Part shown: positions 7,201 to 16,129 of the stretch, in pieces
Position numbering within the stretch: position 1 is the first letter of the stretch
How the letters are laid out: every line of letters begins with the position of its first letter
Assembly (NCBI GenBank): GCA_015075375.1
Contig: JABTUM010000001.1
Span: forward strand, 615,201-679,200
Reading direction: 5' to 3'
Source of the DNA: Planctomycetota bacterium
GTDB lineage: Bacteria; Planctomycetota; SZUA-567; H5-PLA8
Length of the DNA: 64,000 nt
The notes under the pieces: model-generated
Told to the model about the DNA's origin: nothing
The model's database searches: none
What the model saw: the letters and a program-made list of their open reading frames with translations, nothing else
Program-made: the position numbers and the translations under genes

Positions 7201-8871
7201 ATGGCGGCTTACGGTTCGATTCGCGGCCTTTTCGTCCTCGCGCTCGCACTGGCCGGTCTCCCCGTGCGCGGCGGCGATCTGCCCGCGGCAAATCCGCCCG
7301 AAGCGCCGTCCGTCCCCGCGGGCGCCAAGGCGCTCAACACGTTCAAGCTCCCCGCCAACGCGTCGATCATGATTATTCCGATCAACGACACCGAATCCAC
7401 GCGTTACGGCATGATCGACAACTGGCAAGCCGGCTTCGTGGCCCGCCGCCTGCAAAGCGCCAAGGCCGACGGCTACGCCGCGGTGATCCTGGAGATCGAC
7501 ACCAACGGCGGCTCCGTCGCCGCGTGCGAACGCATCAACAAGGAGATCGCGCACGCCGGCGTCCCGGTGATCGCCTTCGTGCGCGGCAAAGCGTTTTCCG
7601 GCGGCGCCTTGATCAGCCTCGGCAGCGCCGCGATCATGATGGAACCCGGGACGCAGATCGGCGGCGCGCAGGCCGTCAGCCTCTTCGGCGACCTAGAAAA
7701 GGACGAACGCGAGAAGGCGCGCAGCATGCTCGTCGCCATGGTCAAGGGGCTGTGCGAACGCAACGGGCACCCCGAGACGCTCGCGCACGCCATGGTCGAC
7801 AGCGAAGTGAAAATCCTCGAAACCGACCGAGTGACCCCACGCTTCATCACCGGGGAGGAACTCGAAGACTGGAAGAAGAACGAAGCGGCCCGCGGGCCGG
7901 CGCCGGCCGTCAAAGCCACCTTTAAGGAATCCGGGCAGATCCTGACGCTCACCTCCGGCGAAGCGATCGACGTGGGTCTGGCCTCGCAGATCGTCGCCGA
8001 CCGCGACGCGCTCATGCAGGCGCTGGGCGTCGCGCCCTCGAACGCGGTGCTCGCGGGCGTCACGGCCAGCGAGAAGGTCTCGCGCTTCCTGGGACATCCG
8101 GGCTGGCTGGCGCTGCTGGTGCTGGTCGCGCTAGGCGGATTGATATACGAACTCAAAACCCCGGGCATCGGCCTGGGGCTGGGGCTCTTCCTGTTCTGCA
8201 TGGGCCTCTTTTTCTGGCTCGCCTTCTTCGCCGATACGACGGGACTGGTCGAGATCTCGATCTTCCTGCTCGGCGCGGTCCTGATCGGCGTGGAGATCTT
8301 CGTGCTGCCCGGTTTCGGAGTGGCGGGCATCGCCGGAGGCTTGCTCGTGCTCTTCTCCATCGTGCTGGCTTTCATTCCGCAGGGCGCCAGCATGAGCGAA
8401 CTGTGGGAACAGAACGACGCCGACCCGTTCAAAGCCGAACTGATTTACGAAGGCTTGAAGTGGGCCTCGATGACGCTCTTGGCCGCGGGACTGTGCATCG
8501 CGACGGCGCTGGTCGCGGGCGTGCGTTTGCCGGGCGTCAACCGCCTGGCGCTGGCGCGCGAAGTGGCACTGCGTCCCGGGGGCGGCGTGAGCGTCTCCGC
8601 CGGACCGCCGCAGCCCGAACCGCTCGTCTCGGGCATGGCGACCATCGCCGGCCCGAAGCCCATGTCCGCCAAACCGCCGCCCAGCGCCCGCCCCGCGGCG
8701 GAACTGATTGGGAAGGAAGCGCTCGCCGAAACCGTTCTGCGCCCCTCGGGCAAGGTGCGGATGGAAGGCGTCACGTACGAAGCGATGGCCGAAGGCGACT
8801 GGGTGGATGCCGGCGCCAAGGTTAAGGTGCTCTCGGTCGGGCCCTACGGACTCGTGGTGCGTCCGGTGTAA
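7201..8871 (+). CDS. NfeD-family membrane protein with ClpP-class serine protease domain
   Basis: 556 residues from the ATG at 7201. Signal peptide at about 1-25. A ClpP/SppA-like protease domain at about 55-280 has DTNGGSVAA and AFSGGALISLGSA; Ser133 is the candidate nucleophile and Lys172 a candidate catalytic lysine, following the Ser-Lys dyad known for this family. Four to five transmembrane helices follow (about 300-317, 324-342, 350-366, 372-392, 424-441), then a C-terminal OB-fold (NfeD) domain with LRPSGKVRMEGV. Long NfeD proteins are usually encoded next to stomatin/flotillin-like slipins; here the neighbours are two further short NfeD proteins instead. Substrates are unknown; a membrane quality-control role is inferred from the family. 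Confidence 0.88.
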   Translation: MAAYGSIRGLFVLALALAGLPVRGGDLPAANPPEAPSVPAGAKALNTFKLPANASIMIIPINDTESTRYGMIDNWQAGFVARRLQSAKADGYAAVILEIDTNGGSVAACERINKEIAHAGVPVIAFVRGKAFSGGALISLGSAAIMMEPGTQIGGAQAVSLFGDLEKDEREKARSMLVAMVKGLCERNGHPETLAHAMVDSEVKILETDRVTPRFITGEELEDWKKNEAARGPAPAVKATFKESGQILTLTSGEAIDVGLASQIVADRDALMQALGVAPSNAVLAGVTASEKVSRFLGHPGWLALLVLVALGGLIYELKTPGIGLGLGLFLFCMGLFFWLAFFADTTGLVEISIFLLGAVLIGVEIFVLPGFGVAGIAGGLLVLFSIVLAFIPQGASMSELWEQNDADPFKAELIYEGLKWASMTLLAAGLCIATALVAGVRLPGVNRLALAREVALRPGGGVSVSAGPPQPEPLVSGMATIAGPKPMSAKPPPSARPAAELIGKEALAETVLRPSGKVRMEGVTYEAMAEGDWVDAGAKVKVLSVGPYGLVVRPV

Positions 8872-8893
8872 GGAAAGTCGGAGCCGCGTTTGC

Positions 8894-9373
8894 ATGAACC
8901 CGTTGCTGATTTCGATCCTTCTGACCTTCGCCATGGTGGTCTTGGTGGCGCTGGAACTGCTCACGCCGTCCTTCGGCATCCTCACCGTCGCCGCGTTGGG
9001 CGTGATGTGCGGAAGCATCCTCATGGGCTTCCAGCACTCGACGGCCGCCGGCTTCGCGATGACCGCCGTGAATCTGACGGTCTTCCCCATCGCCGTGCTG
9101 GTGATCATGCAGTTCATCAAACGCAGCCCGCTGCTGCATCAGGGCGATATCCAGGCGTCGCTCCATCCTGAGCAAGCCGACGGCGGTGCGCGGCATCTGG
9201 CCGAACCCGGCGAGGAAGGCGAAGCGATCTCCCCCTTGCGCCCGAGCGGCATGGTACGCTTCGGCGACCGCCGCATCGAAGTGGTCACGCCGGGCAAGTG
9301 GATCGAGCCCGGAACGAAGGTTCGCGTCTTGCGCGTCGAAGGCAGCAAGATCGTCGTCGAAGCGGCGGAGTAA
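8894..9373 (+). CDS. Short NfeD-like membrane protein (copy 1)
   Basis: 159 residues from the ATG at 8894, 22 bp after the long nfeD gene. Two or three transmembrane helices at about 5-75 (LTFAMVVLVALELLTPSFGILTVAALG), a linker, then an OB-fold with LRPSGMVRFGDRRIEVVT and a closing VRVLRVEGSKIVVEA. This is the short NfeD architecture without the protease domain. The LRPSG signature matches that of the upstream long protein, so the OB folds are homologous. Probably part of one transcript with its neighbours. Confidence 0.85.
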   Translation: MNPLLISILLTFAMVVLVALELLTPSFGILTVAALGVMCGSILMGFQHSTAAGFAMTAVNLTVFPIAVLVIMQFIKRSPLLHQGDIQASLHPEQADGGARHLAEPGEEGEAISPLRPSGMVRFGDRRIEVVTPGKWIEPGTKVRVLRVEGSKIVVEAAE

Positions 9374-9383
9374 CCCGCCACGC

Positions 9384-9890
9384 ATGGAACCGCTCGCCTG
9401 GTCCGTCCTGTTCCTGCTGCTCATGGCCGCCGCGGTGGTGCTCGAGTTCTACGTGCCCAGCTTCGCGATGCTCACGGTCGCGGCGGTCCTTTGCGGGGTG
9501 GCCAGCGTCTGGTACGCCTTCGGGCATTCGACCGGCGCGGGACTGGGCATGTGCGCGGCGAACCTTGTCGCCGCCGGCCTCGCGATCCTGCTGACCATGC
9601 ATTTCATGCAGAGCAACCCGCTGGCGAACCGGCACGAAGTCCAACCGCGCAACGGTTCGGCGCCCGCTCCGCCCGCCGCGGACCCGCGCATCGGCCGGAT
9701 CGCCCTCGCGCGCTCCGACCTGCGCCCGTCCGGAGCCGTGGAACTCGAATCCGAACGCCTGACGGCCATCACCGAAGGCGGATTTATAGAAGCCGGCACC
9801 CCCGTGCGCATCCTCCGCATCGACGGCGCCCGCGTGATCGTGGAAGCCTGCGGCGGGGACATTTCGAAAGCCGGGACCGCCGAAGCGTAA
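9384..9890 (+). CDS. Short NfeD-like membrane protein (copy 2)
   Basis: 168 residues from the ATG at 9384, 10 bp after copy 1. The layout matches copy 1: hydrophobic segments at about 5-72 (VVLEFYVPSFAMLTVAAVL), a linker, then an OB-fold with DLRPSGAVELESERLTAIT and VRILRIDGARVIVEA. The two short proteins are clearly paralogous and probably arose by duplication; they may form hetero-oligomers with the long NfeD protein. Function beyond family membership is unknown. Confidence 0.85.
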   Translation: MEPLAWSVLFLLLMAAAVVLEFYVPSFAMLTVAAVLCGVASVWYAFGHSTGAGLGMCAANLVAAGLAILLTMHFMQSNPLANRHEVQPRNGSAPAPPAADPRIGRIALARSDLRPSGAVELESERLTAITEGGFIEAGTPVRILRIDGARVIVEACGGDISKAGTAEA

Positions 9891-9942
9891 TAGCCGGATA
9901 CGGGATACCTTCGAAACATTGGGCTTGCGGCGAGGACGAAGC

Positions 9943-11841
9943 ATGGAAGCCCAGCGTCCTTCCGCCGCGGCCGAGGCCTCACCAACCGCGGCAGGCACTT
10001 TGCCCCTTACCCGCGCCTCCTTGCGCGACGGCATTCTCCTGATGAGCCTGGGACTCGCCTCCTTGGCCCTCTGCGTAGGCATCATGGCCTACGCCAATAG
10101 CATTCAAACCTTGGAAGTAGAAGGATTTGTCACGCTGGGCGCGCTTCTGGCTTGTGCGTGGCTGGTGCTCAGCGGACTAGGCGCATGGAAGGTTTCGAGT
10201 GCGTATGCCAGAGGGCTGCGAAGCATAAGCCTTTGGGGATTTATGACGCTGGCCGGGTTGTATGCGCTCGGCCTGCCCGCGATCGCCCTGTACTTGTTTG
10301 CGACCATCCGGAACATGCAGGATCGGGGCATTCTCGCCGCCCTCTGTCTGCTGCCCGCCGGTTGGCTCCTGCGAAGCATGCTCAACCGCGAACGGCCGTG
10401 GCCAGCCGCTCGAGCGGAGCCGTGCTGGCTGTTACTGGGAATTTTCGCCCTTGGCTTGAGTTTCCTGGTGGACAATTTCCCTATCTACGAGATGCACGCA
10501 CGCTTGATGCGGGATCTTTTCGAAGGCCAATATCTATCCCTTGCGATCCTGGTACTGGGTTATGGATGCTGGATCTTCGGACTTTGCAAAGCATGGCGAT
10601 TGCGTGCCAAAGCCACAGGGACAAGCGAACCGGGTTGGCTCCGTACGCTCACGCAGGCAAGCTGGTTCCTAAGCGCCGCGGTGCTGGCCGAAAGTCTGAT
10701 CCTATTGGAGACTCCGCGCTTTTCCGCGCCCGGCGACTTCGCCACCGCTTTAGCGCTCCCCATCGCCCTCTGGTGCGCGTGGTTATGCTGGCCTTCGCGA
10801 GAGACGCAATCGACCCTCAAGAGGCGATTGGTGCGCGCAACAGCAGCGCTGTCGATACTCGTACTCTTGCCCATTAACGCGGCATTTTATGGCGCATTCT
10901 CTTGGCCGTATGCGCAACGCTACATAGACGCACGGCCCGGCTGGATTCTCCACCTCCCCGAGTCGGTACGCGTACCCCTGGGACGATTCTGGTCCTCGGT
11001 GTTTGTAAAGGATGGCGATGAACGAATGATGCTTCTCGGCTTGGCGCCTCTTTCGGATCTAGAGCAAGCCGCGTATTCTCAGACTGACCTCTATGCAAGT
11101 GTGGGCTGGTACAAGCTGGACCCCGAAGGCGCCATGCGAAACGCCTTGGCCGTTACAGAGAAGACCACGCCAGGAAATGCGCACGAATTTGCGGGGCTGA
11201 TGCTGGGCCGGCACGGTAGCGACGAACAAGTACGGTCGCGATTACGAGCCGAATTCAGCGCCGAATTGCAGACCAATTTAATTCACTCCCTGCTGAATTT
11301 TAAACGGCGTGGCTTCTCCGCTGAGGTGCGTGATCTGTTCGAACGGCGCATTCTCGAAGGGTCGACTGTGAGCGGATGGGGCCATACCTGGCAATACCTC
11401 TACTTCGATTCGCCCGGAATGCGGGAGAAAATAGAAGGCGAGTTCGAGAAACCGGACACGCTGATGCCCAAACGGGTGCGGGACATCCTGGTGGGTACCT
11501 ATTTCCATGATCATTCGGGCCAAAAAATTTTCAGAGTTGCGCTGCGCTCGCCCTCGCCCGAGGTTCGCATCGAAGCGTTACGCACCATGCTGGACTGTCT
11601 TTGGCTTGATCCCGACCTGGAGGTGCTTGTCGAATTCATGAAATGGGAGCTACCCGGCGCGACGCCAGAAGAACGTCGCCTCGCGGCGGAACTCATGGCA
11701 AGGGAATTGAACTTGGATTTAGGAAACGCCCTTCGCCCAAGCAACACGCCCGAAGGCTTGGATGAAATGGAAGAAGAGGCCATCGCTTTACTTCTCAAGG
11801 CAGCGCGTGCAAGGCTGGACCAAACGGCACGCCAAAAATAA
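9943..11841 (+). CDS. Large membrane protein of unknown function
   Basis: 632 residues from the ATG at 9943, with GAGG 7 nt upstream; an in-frame TTG at 9919 lacks a comparable site. The N-terminal half carries about nine hydrophobic helices (for example SLGLASLALCVGIMAYA and LWGFMTLAGLYALGLPAIAL). From about residue 340 the protein is soluble, with paired helices and a stretch RVALRSPSPEVRIEALRTML that resembles HEAT-like repeats. I do not recognise a family. It follows the nfeD cluster by 52 bp and could share its transcript. A convergent terminator lies just downstream. Confidence 0.7.
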   Translation: MEAQRPSAAAEASPTAAGTLPLTRASLRDGILLMSLGLASLALCVGIMAYANSIQTLEVEGFVTLGALLACAWLVLSGLGAWKVSSAYARGLRSISLWGFMTLAGLYALGLPAIALYLFATIRNMQDRGILAALCLLPAGWLLRSMLNRERPWPAARAEPCWLLLGIFALGLSFLVDNFPIYEMHARLMRDLFEGQYLSLAILVLGYGCWIFGLCKAWRLRAKATGTSEPGWLRTLTQASWFLSAAVLAESLILLETPRFSAPGDFATALALPIALWCAWLCWPSRETQSTLKRRLVRATAALSILVLLPINAAFYGAFSWPYAQRYIDARPGWILHLPESVRVPLGRFWSSVFVKDGDERMMLLGLAPLSDLEQAAYSQTDLYASVGWYKLDPEGAMRNALAVTEKTTPGNAHEFAGLMLGRHGSDEQVRSRLRAEFSAELQTNLIHSLLNFKRRGFSAEVRDLFERRILEGSTVSGWGHTWQYLYFDSPGMREKIEGEFEKPDTLMPKRVRDILVGTYFHDHSGQKIFRVALRSPSPEVRIEALRTMLDCLWLDPDLEVLVEFMKWELPGATPEERRLAAELMARELNLDLGNALRPSNTPEGLDEMEEEAIALLLKAARARLDQTARQK

Positions 11842-11871
11842 AACGGGCGGCCGATCGCTCGGCCGCCCGTC
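11832..11871 (-). terminator. Rho-independent terminator for efp
   Basis: Perfect 12-bp stem at 11844-11855 and 11860-11871 with a 4-nt loop. Read on the minus strand it is followed by TTTTATTTTT. It lies 24 bp beyond the efp stop codon and overlaps the end of the convergent gene. Confidence 0.88.
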
Positions 11872-11895
11872 ATGCATCGACATTCGAAGAAACGA

Positions 11896-12462
11896 CTACA
11901 CGCGCCCGAGGAACTCGCCATCGGAGCAGCGAATCTTCACTTTGTCGCCCTTCTTGATGTGCCCCGGCACGCGCACTTCGATCCCCGTATCGACCTTGGC
12001 CAGCTTCGTCACCGACGTCGCCGTGTCGCCGCGCGCGGCGTCCGGCGCATCGACGACCTCCAACTCCACCGTCTGCGGCATCTCGACCTGCGCCACCTTG
12101 TCTTCGACCTTCAGCAGCACGATCTTCGAATTCGGCACCAGGTAGCCGCGTTGCGCTTCGGGAATCAGATCCTTGTTCACCGGAATCTGCTCGTACGTCT
12201 CCGGGTGCATGAAAATGTAGCCCGTCGGCTCTTCGTAGAGGTACTCGTACTCCTCGCGGTTGAGCATCACCTTTTCGACGACGTCGTCGGGCGAGAAGCG
12301 CTGTTCGAATACGTTGCCGCGTTCGAGGTGCTTCAGCTTCACCTGCCAGTACGTGCGCAAATTGCCGCGCGTCTGCTCGTGCCGGTCGAAGACGATCCAC
12401 ACTTCTTTGTTGATCTCGATGGCCTCGCCGATCTTGATGTCACGTAACTTCATGGACGACAT
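11896..12462 (-). CDS. efp: Elongation factor P with an asparagine at the loop-tip position
   Basis: 188 residues, three-domain EF-P: N-terminal KOW-like domain, then OB domains (VELEVVDAPDAARGDTATS and GIEVRVPGHIKKGDKVKI, closing on DGEFLGRV). EF-P enters the ribosomal E site and relieves stalling at polyproline. In E. coli the tip of the first domain carries Lys34 (modified by EpmA/EpmB), in Pseudomonas an arginine. Here the loop reads QTRGNLRTYWQVKLKHL; aligning VKL puts Asn34 at the modified position. The start is set by AAGGAG 7 nt upstream of the ATG at 12462. It is a single gene with its own terminator. The family call is secure; the consequence of Asn34 is unknown. Confidence 0.95.
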   Translation of the reverse strand: MSSMKLRDIKIGEAIEINKEVWIVFDRHEQTRGNLRTYWQVKLKHLERGNVFEQRFSPDDVVEKVMLNREEYEYLYEEPTGYIFMHPETYEQIPVNKDLIPEAQRGYLVPNSKIVLLKVEDKVAQVEMPQTVELEVVDAPDAARGDTATSVTKLAKVDTGIEVRVPGHIKKGDKVKIRCSDGEFLGRV

Positions 12463-12635
12463 GGGTACGCTCCTTCGCTATTCACGCGCACGCAGGCGCG
12501 ACAAGACTGATCATCCTAAAGGAAGCAGCGGTCCGCGACAACGACAGCACGCACGCCCCGTCCCGAATACCAGGCGTGCATCCAAAGCGTGCCCCGGAGC
12601 CAGCTTGGAATAACGAGGAGGCCCGGCCTCAAGCC

Positions 12636-13415
12636 TCAGACCGACCAGCGCGGCGAACGCTTCTCCAGGAACGCGCGGATCCCTTCGTAGCAGTCGGGGG
12701 TCTGCCGAGCCTCGGCGTTGGCAAGCTCCGCGCGCTCCAGCGCTTGATGCAAGGGCAAGCCCGCGGTCTCGAAGAGCAACTGCTTCGTCCGCCGGATCGC
12801 TTCGGGACTCAGTTCGGCGAACGCCTCCGCGCGCTCGCCGGCCCGCGCAAGCAGCCCCTCGGACGGCACGAGTTCGTGTAGCAGATGCAAGTGCCGGGCT
12901 TCTTCCGCGTTCACCCAGCGCGCCGCCAGCATCATCTCGCGCGCCGCGCGTTCGCCCAGCGCGTGGACCAGGTACTCGCTCACCAGCGCCGGAACGAAAC
13001 CGATGCGCACTTCGCTGAGGCAGAAGCGCGTGTGCTCGCAGCCGATCGCCACATCGCACAGCAGCGCCAAGCCCACGCCGCCGGCCACCGCCGGCCCGTT
13101 AATGGCGCCCACCAGCGGCTTGGGATACGCGCGCAGATACTCGAAAAAGGCGCGTACCGCCGCGCTGTCGGCGCGGTTCTGCTCGGCCGTCGCGCCTTGC
13201 ATCTCGCGCAGCGCTTCCAGGTCCGCGCCCGAACAGAACGCCTTGCCCGCGCCGGTCACCACCACCGCGCGCACCGCCGGATCGCGCGCCAGCTCGTCCA
13301 GCGCCGCGCGCATCCCGTCGCCGGGACGATACGGCATCGGGTTGCGCTTCTCGGGGCGGTTCAAGGTCAGCACGGCGTGCCGCGACGAGCGCGTGACGAG
13401 AATCGCGTCGGACAT
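12636..13415 (-). CDS. liuC: Methylglutaconyl-CoA hydratase-type enoyl-CoA hydratase
   Basis: 259 residues, crotonase superfamily. The oxyanion-hole motifs are AFCSGADL (about 59-66) and INGPAVAGGVGLAL (about 105-118). FCLSEVRIGFVPALVSEYLV (Glu135) is the signature seen in methylglutaconyl-CoA hydratases of leucine breakdown (LiuC/AtuE type). It hydrates 3-methylglutaconyl-CoA to HMG-CoA. The lyase gene liuE is 15 bp upstream on the same strand and supplies the next step, which supports the specific call over a generic hydratase. AAGGAG 7 nt before the ATG fixes the start. Confidence 0.87.
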   Translation of the reverse strand: MSDAILVTRSSRHAVLTLNRPEKRNPMPYRPGDGMRAALDELARDPAVRAVVVTGAGKAFCSGADLEALREMQGATAEQNRADSAAVRAFFEYLRAYPKPLVGAINGPAVAGGVGLALLCDVAIGCEHTRFCLSEVRIGFVPALVSEYLVHALGERAAREMMLAARWVNAEEARHLHLLHELVPSEGLLARAGERAEAFAELSPEAIRRTKQLLFETAGLPLHQALERAELANAEARQTPDCYEGIRAFLEKRSPRWSV

Positions 13416-13430
13416 GGAGCCGCTCCTTGC

Positions 13431-14294
13431 TTATCCGTAAGCCGCCTGCAATCGCCGCGCTTCACCCGCGCACGCGGCCAGCTTCGCGGCATCCACGCCC
13501 GTTTCATACCCCGCGGCCTCGAACCGTTCGACCAAGCCCTCGGTCGGCACGTTCGAGATCAGCTTGTCGCTGGCAAACGGGCAGCCGCCCATTCCGCCCA
13601 CCGCGCCGTCGAAGCGCCGGCAACCGCCCTCCAGCGCCGCCTCGACATTGAGATGCCAGTCGTCCGGCCGGCCGTGAAAATGCGCCGAACAATTCAGCGC
13701 CGGCTGTTCCGCGCGCGCGCGTTCGAAGATCCGCTTCACTTGCTCGGGCCGCGCCACCGCCGCCGTATCGGCCAGCGCCACATGCCGCACGCCCATCCGG
13801 CACAGCGAACGCAGCGTCTCCAGCAGCGCGTCCTCGCTCCACGGTTCGCCGTACGGATTCCCGAACGCCATCGAGACGTAGACCAGGAAGCTCATGTCGT
13901 TCGCTTCGGTCCGCGCCAGCAGCCGGTCGATCACCGGCCACGTCCCGCTCACCGTGCTCTTCGTGTTGCGGCGCAGGAATTCGTCGGAAAAGCTGAACGG
14001 AAAACCCAGCGTATCCAGATTGCCCACCGAAACCGCGCGGTCGATGCTTTTCTCGTTCACCACCAGCGCGATGTACTCGGCGTCCTGGCGCGACGGCAGC
14101 GCGCGGACCACTTGCTCGCTGTCGGCCATCTGCGGGACCGCCTGCGGGCTCACGAAACTGCCCACTTCGATATGCTTCAAGCCGGCGTCCAGCAGAGCCA
14201 GGATATGAGCGACCTTTTCGGAAGTCGGAATCGGACGCTGCAAGCCCTGGAAGGCGTCGCGGGGCGTCTCGACGATCGTGACCGGGCCGGGCAT
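13431..14294 (-). CDS. liuE: Hydroxymethylglutaryl-CoA lyase
   Basis: 287 residues from the ATG at 14294 (GGGAG 10 nt upstream). TIM-barrel lyase of the HMGL/DRE family: VETPRDAFQ carries the conserved Arg-Asp, HIEVGSFVSPQAVPQMAD follows, the metal-binding histidines are His205 and His207 in SAHFHGRP, and the active-site cysteine is Cys238 in GGMGGCPFASDK, the HMG-CoA lyase signature. It cleaves HMG-CoA to acetyl-CoA and acetoacetate, the last step of leucine catabolism. It lies 15 bp upstream of liuC on the same strand. The aspartate usually following HFH is a glycine here, a small deviation. Confidence 0.92.
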   Translation of the reverse strand: MPGPVTIVETPRDAFQGLQRPIPTSEKVAHILALLDAGLKHIEVGSFVSPQAVPQMADSEQVVRALPSRQDAEYIALVVNEKSIDRAVSVGNLDTLGFPFSFSDEFLRRNTKSTVSGTWPVIDRLLARTEANDMSFLVYVSMAFGNPYGEPWSEDALLETLRSLCRMGVRHVALADTAAVARPEQVKRIFERARAEQPALNCSAHFHGRPDDWHLNVEAALEGGCRRFDGAVGGMGGCPFASDKLISNVPTEGLVERFEAAGYETGVDAAKLAACAGEARRLQAAYG

Positions 14295-14437
14295 GAGGCG
14301 CGTGCTCCCGTGCTTCCGTTTCATACTACACCGCGAGCCGGGCGATTGGCGATGCGGAAACCGGACCTCCCGCGGACGTTGCCAGCCGCACGGGGCCGGA
14401 TAGGCTTGCCGGCTCACTCGTTCAAGGGGATTCCAGC

Positions 14438-15199
14438 GTGGCCAAGCTCAAGCATTCGTTCGCGTGGTGGGCCTTCGGGAACAAAGTCGAAGACAAGCCC
14501 AAACTGCTCAAGGACGCCAAGCGCCTCGGTTACGACGGCGTCGAGATGATCGGCGAAGAACTCTGGCCCGCCGTCAAGGACGCCGGCCTCGCGCTGGCCA
14601 CCATGGGCGGCCACAAGTCGCTCACCGACGGCCTGAACAAACGCCACAACCACGACCGCATCGAACGCGAACTGAAGGAGAACATCGCCAAGGCCAAGCA
14701 GCACGGCATCCATGCGCTGATCTGCTTCAGCGGCAACCGCTGGGGCGTGCCCGACGCCGAAGCGATCCAGATCTGCGCCGACGGCCTCAAGCGCGTCGCC
14801 AAGGACGCCGAACAAGCCGGCGTCTCCCTGGTCCTGGAACTGCTCAACAGCAAAGTCGACCACCAGGCCTACCAGTGCGACCGGACGTGGTGGGGCGTCG
14901 AAGTCGTCCGCCGCGTCGAATCGCCGCGCGTGAAGCTGCTCTACGACATCTACCACATGCAGATCATGGAAGGCGACGTGATCCGCAACCTCCGCGATAA
15001 CATCGACTACATTGGGCACTTCCACACCGCCGGAAACCCGGGACGCAAGGATCTCGACGACGAACAGGAGCTGTACTACCCGGCCATCGCGAAAGCGATC
15101 GCGGGCACGAATTACGAAGGCTACATCGGGCAGGAATTTTCACCCAAAGGCGAACCGGTCGCCGCGCTGGCGGCGGCCTTGAAGGCGTGCAGTCCGTAA
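14438..15199 (+). CDS. Hydroxypyruvate isomerase-like TIM-barrel protein
   Basis: 253 residues from a GTG at 14438, with AAGGGG 8 nt upstream. Xylose-isomerase-like TIM barrel of the hydroxypyruvate isomerase (Hyi/OtnI) group: SFAWWAFGNK, LVLELLNSKVDH with the metal glutamate, LLYDIYHMQIMEGD with the aspartate and histidine, GHFHTAGNPGR, and YIGQEFSPKG with the final glutamate. Family enzymes interconvert hydroxypyruvate and tartronate semialdehyde or act on related sugar acids; the exact substrate is not readable. It converges on a PhyH gene and sits between liu genes, so it belongs to the carbohydrate module rather than leucine breakdown. Confidence 0.82.
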   Translation: MAKLKHSFAWWAFGNKVEDKPKLLKDAKRLGYDGVEMIGEELWPAVKDAGLALATMGGHKSLTDGLNKRHNHDRIERELKENIAKAKQHGIHALICFSGNRWGVPDAEAIQICADGLKRVAKDAEQAGVSLVLELLNSKVDHQAYQCDRTWWGVEVVRRVESPRVKLLYDIYHMQIMEGDVIRNLRDNIDYIGHFHTAGNPGRKDLDDEQELYYPAIAKAIAGTNYEGYIGQEFSPKGEPVAALAAALKACSP

Positions 15200-15201
15200 C
15201 A

Positions 15202-15239
15202 AAAAAAGCGAGGCGGCTTGGGATCGCCAAGCCGCCTCG
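15202..15239 (-). terminator. Terminator between the convergent Hyi-like and PhyH genes
   Basis: A 13-bp perfect stem (15209-15221 with 15227-15239) and a 5-nt loop, followed on the minus strand by seven T. It terminates the PhyH gene. The plus strand lacks a strong T run but may still use the hairpin. Confidence 0.85.
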
Positions 15240-15274
15240 TGTATTTCCAGCCTGCGCCGTAACCAACGCTTCCG

Positions 15275-16129
15275 TTAGTACGCCACCGCCTCCGCTTCCA
15301 CCTCCGCCAAGCGGTTGGGCGAACGCTTCAGCGGCTCGTGCGGCCACACGATCTTGCGCCGCTCCGGCGTCAGCCGAGCCAGCAGTTCCGGCGACGGACG
15401 ATACCCGTCGCGGAAGAAGCCCCAGCTCGGACCGTAGCGGTATACGACGATCCGCCGCTCGCCCGCGTTCTTGCGCAGCGCCGAACCGTGCGCGATCGCA
15501 TCCACGAACAGGATCGCGTCCCCCGCTTCCATGAAAATCTCGACCGCGCCCTCGACCCCGTCCACCGAATTCCCTTCGGGGCGCATCCCGTTTTTGTTCA
15601 GGTCCGGATGCCGGAAGTTCGACTTGTGGCTGCCCGGCACCACCATCGTCCCGCCGTCGCCGGGGCCGATGTCCGTCAGCGCCAAAAGCATGTTCACCTG
15701 GCCGCAGTTGAAGCTCCCGTTCGAGAAGTGGTACTGGCAGCGCTTCGTCCAGGGATAGGCGCCCGAATGCAGCCCGATCGAATCGCCGGGGCCGCGCATG
15801 CTCGCGAAGTTCTCGTCGATGAAGAGCGGACCGTGCTTGCGGTCGAAGGTGCCCTCGCCGCCGATGAAGGTGCTCACATGGCTGATCCAGCTCGGATGGT
15901 CGATCAGGCGCTCGAACGGTTCGCCCGCTTCGTAGATCTGCTGCAGGTTCAGCCCGTTGTTCTTGTTGTATGCGTGCCCGTGCACGTAGCCGTACCACTC
16001 GCCCGGATCCAGCTTCGGAATCGCGTCGATCCCGTCGTTCAGCTCTTTTACATGCGCCTTCGAAATGGCGCCCTTGAGCAGGATGTACCCGCGCAGGTCG
16101 AAGAAGTATTTATCGCGATCGGTAATCAC
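15275..16129 (-). CDS. PhyH-family Fe(II)/2-oxoglutarate dioxygenase with HxG in place of HxD
   Basis: 284 residues from GTG at 16129 (GAGG 7 nt upstream). Double-stranded beta-helix of the phytanoyl-CoA dioxygenase family: MVVPGSHKSNF, AGDAILFVDAIAHGSA with distal His214, and Arg225/226 to bind 2-oxoglutarate. The first iron ligand motif reads LHSGAYPW: His121-Ser-Gly123, so the usual aspartate is glycine. The same change is known in Fe/2OG halogenases, where it frees a site for chloride; here it may mean altered chemistry or another ligand. The gene is divergent from an AraC regulator 138 bp away. Substrate unknown; proteins of this group are often encoded in sugar-degradation loci of planctomycetes and relatives. 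Confidence 0.83.
   Translation of the reverse strand: MITDRDKYFFDLRGYILLKGAISKAHVKELNDGIDAIPKLDPGEWYGYVHGHAYNKNNGLNLQQIYEAGEPFERLIDHPSWISHVSTFIGGEGTFDRKHGPLFIDENFASMRGPGDSIGLHSGAYPWTKRCQYHFSNGSFNCGQVNMLLALTDIGPGDGGTMVVPGSHKSNFRHPDLNKNGMRPEGNSVDGVEGAVEIFMEAGDAILFVDAIAHGSALRKNAGERRIVVYRYGPSWGFFRDGYRPSPELLARLTPERRKIVWPHEPLKRSPNRLAEVEAEAVAY

Noticed and set aside
12885..14549. 554-codon plus-strand frame opposite liuC and liuE
   Set aside because: No recognisable motif, while both minus-strand enzymes show complete catalytic signatures.
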